Below, in pieces: positions 63,911-64,000 of a DNA stretch of 64,000 nt. Below the pieces are notes generated by a model. The model was not told the DNA's origin. It saw nothing but the letters and a program-made list of their open reading frames with translations, and made no database searches. Source of the stretch: Beijerinckiaceae bacterium (lineage in GTDB: Bacteria > Pseudomonadota > Alphaproteobacteria > Rhizobiales > Beijerinckiaceae); contig WSYC01000008.1 of the NCBI GenBank assembly GCA_009773635.1, positions 42,778-106,777 of the forward strand, read 5' to 3'. Every line of letters starts with the position of its first letter. Position 1 is the stretch's first letter. The translations under genes and the position numbers were made by a program.

Positions 63911-64000
63911 AGGGCCCAGACCCATAAAATAGTTGGCATGATCAGCGCGGTGTGATTCACGGCTTCCGAAAGGAAGTCTGGATGAATCGGGACCATTTCT
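63911..64000 (+). mobile_element. Left end of a putative IS5-family insertion sequence, cut by window
   Basis: From AGGGCCCAGACCC onward the sequence does not fit the operon. CTAG at 63909-63912 is a target-type tetranucleotide. GAAAGGAAG and then ATG 63982 open a reading frame, MNRDHF, which I recall as the start of IS5-type transposases of alphaproteobacteria (from memory, not searched). Only the first 90 bases are in the window, so the terminal inverted repeat cannot be tested against its partner. Confidence 0.5.
63982..64000 (+). CDS. Transposase start (partial, 6 codons visible)
   Basis: ATG 63982 with a GGAAG about six bases before it, reading MNRDHF to the window edge. It is assigned to an IS transposase only from context and memory of that N-terminus, so confidence is low. 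Confidence 0.4.

Noticed and set aside
63607..63996. Minus-strand frame of 129 codons at the right edge
   Set aside because: It crosses the start of the adaptor gene and the IS start and shows no domain.

Overview
The window is GC-rich chromosomal DNA of an alphaproteobacterium, most likely a member of the Hyphomicrobiales (Rhizobiales). The reasons are the gene order (acnA, ccmABCDG, yciB, ftsY, mtaB, dapF, then ffh, rpsP, rimM, trmD, rplS), REP-like hairpins of the type common in that order's intergenic DNA, and the mix of TupABC, TRAP, VC_2705-type symporter and DevBCA-like transporters. No tRNA, rRNA or CRISPR array was seen. Assignments come from reading motifs, not from a database search.

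Layout. 1-9942: 3' part of a gamma-glutamyltransferase, a DUF1223 thioredoxin-like protein, aconitase, cytochrome c maturation genes (ccmABCD, ccmG), yciB behind a tandem duplication of its own 3' end, and a fumarylacetoacetase-fold hydrolase. 9944-13295: ftsY, mtaB, dapF. 13430-16641: a secreted phytase-like protein, a secreted GyrI-fold protein, a GNAT enzyme and a LysE-type exporter. 17049-21356: ffh, a NIPSNAP gene, rpsP, rimM, trmD and rplS, ended by a clear terminator. 21482-24804: a tiny lipoprotein, homogentisate dioxygenase and a TadG-like VWA protein.

24958-31290 is the most interesting block. A MoeA protein fused to a molybdate/tungstate-binding-like domain, a second MoeA paralog that has lost its central catalytic loop and carries a short tandem repeat there, and an HTH protein fused to the same kind of binding domain form one overlapping operon. 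It diverges from a TupBCA tungstate-type ABC importer. A palindrome lies between the candidate -35 and -10 elements of the importer promoter. I read it as an uptake, sensing and cofactor-insertion module for tungstate or molybdate.

31300-37164 is a sulfur-amino-acid neighbourhood (Lrp regulator, gamma-lyase-like enzyme, OsmC, rhodanese, metZ) with a PrpD-family gene. 37299-43222 holds an enoyl-CoA hydratase, a MoxR/VWA pair, and a CDP-alcohol phosphatidyltransferase followed by a membrane (VTT) domain fused to a flavoprotein disulfide reductase. 43323-45768 is gabT with a divergent LysR regulator. 45944-51165 is a two-subunit Na+/solute symporter with an exonuclease-CBS-DUF294 protein. 51166-54009 shows decay: a frameshifted DUF2798 gene and a Crp/Fnr remnant surround a peroxiredoxin/FG-GAP pair.

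54010-60422 is a catabolic cluster (IclR, VOC, SDR, mesaconyl-CoA-hydratase-like dehydratase, family III CoA-transferase, SDR, TRAP binding protein) of unknown substrate. 60684-63707 is a DevBCA-type exporter. The window ends in the first bases of what looks like an insertion sequence.
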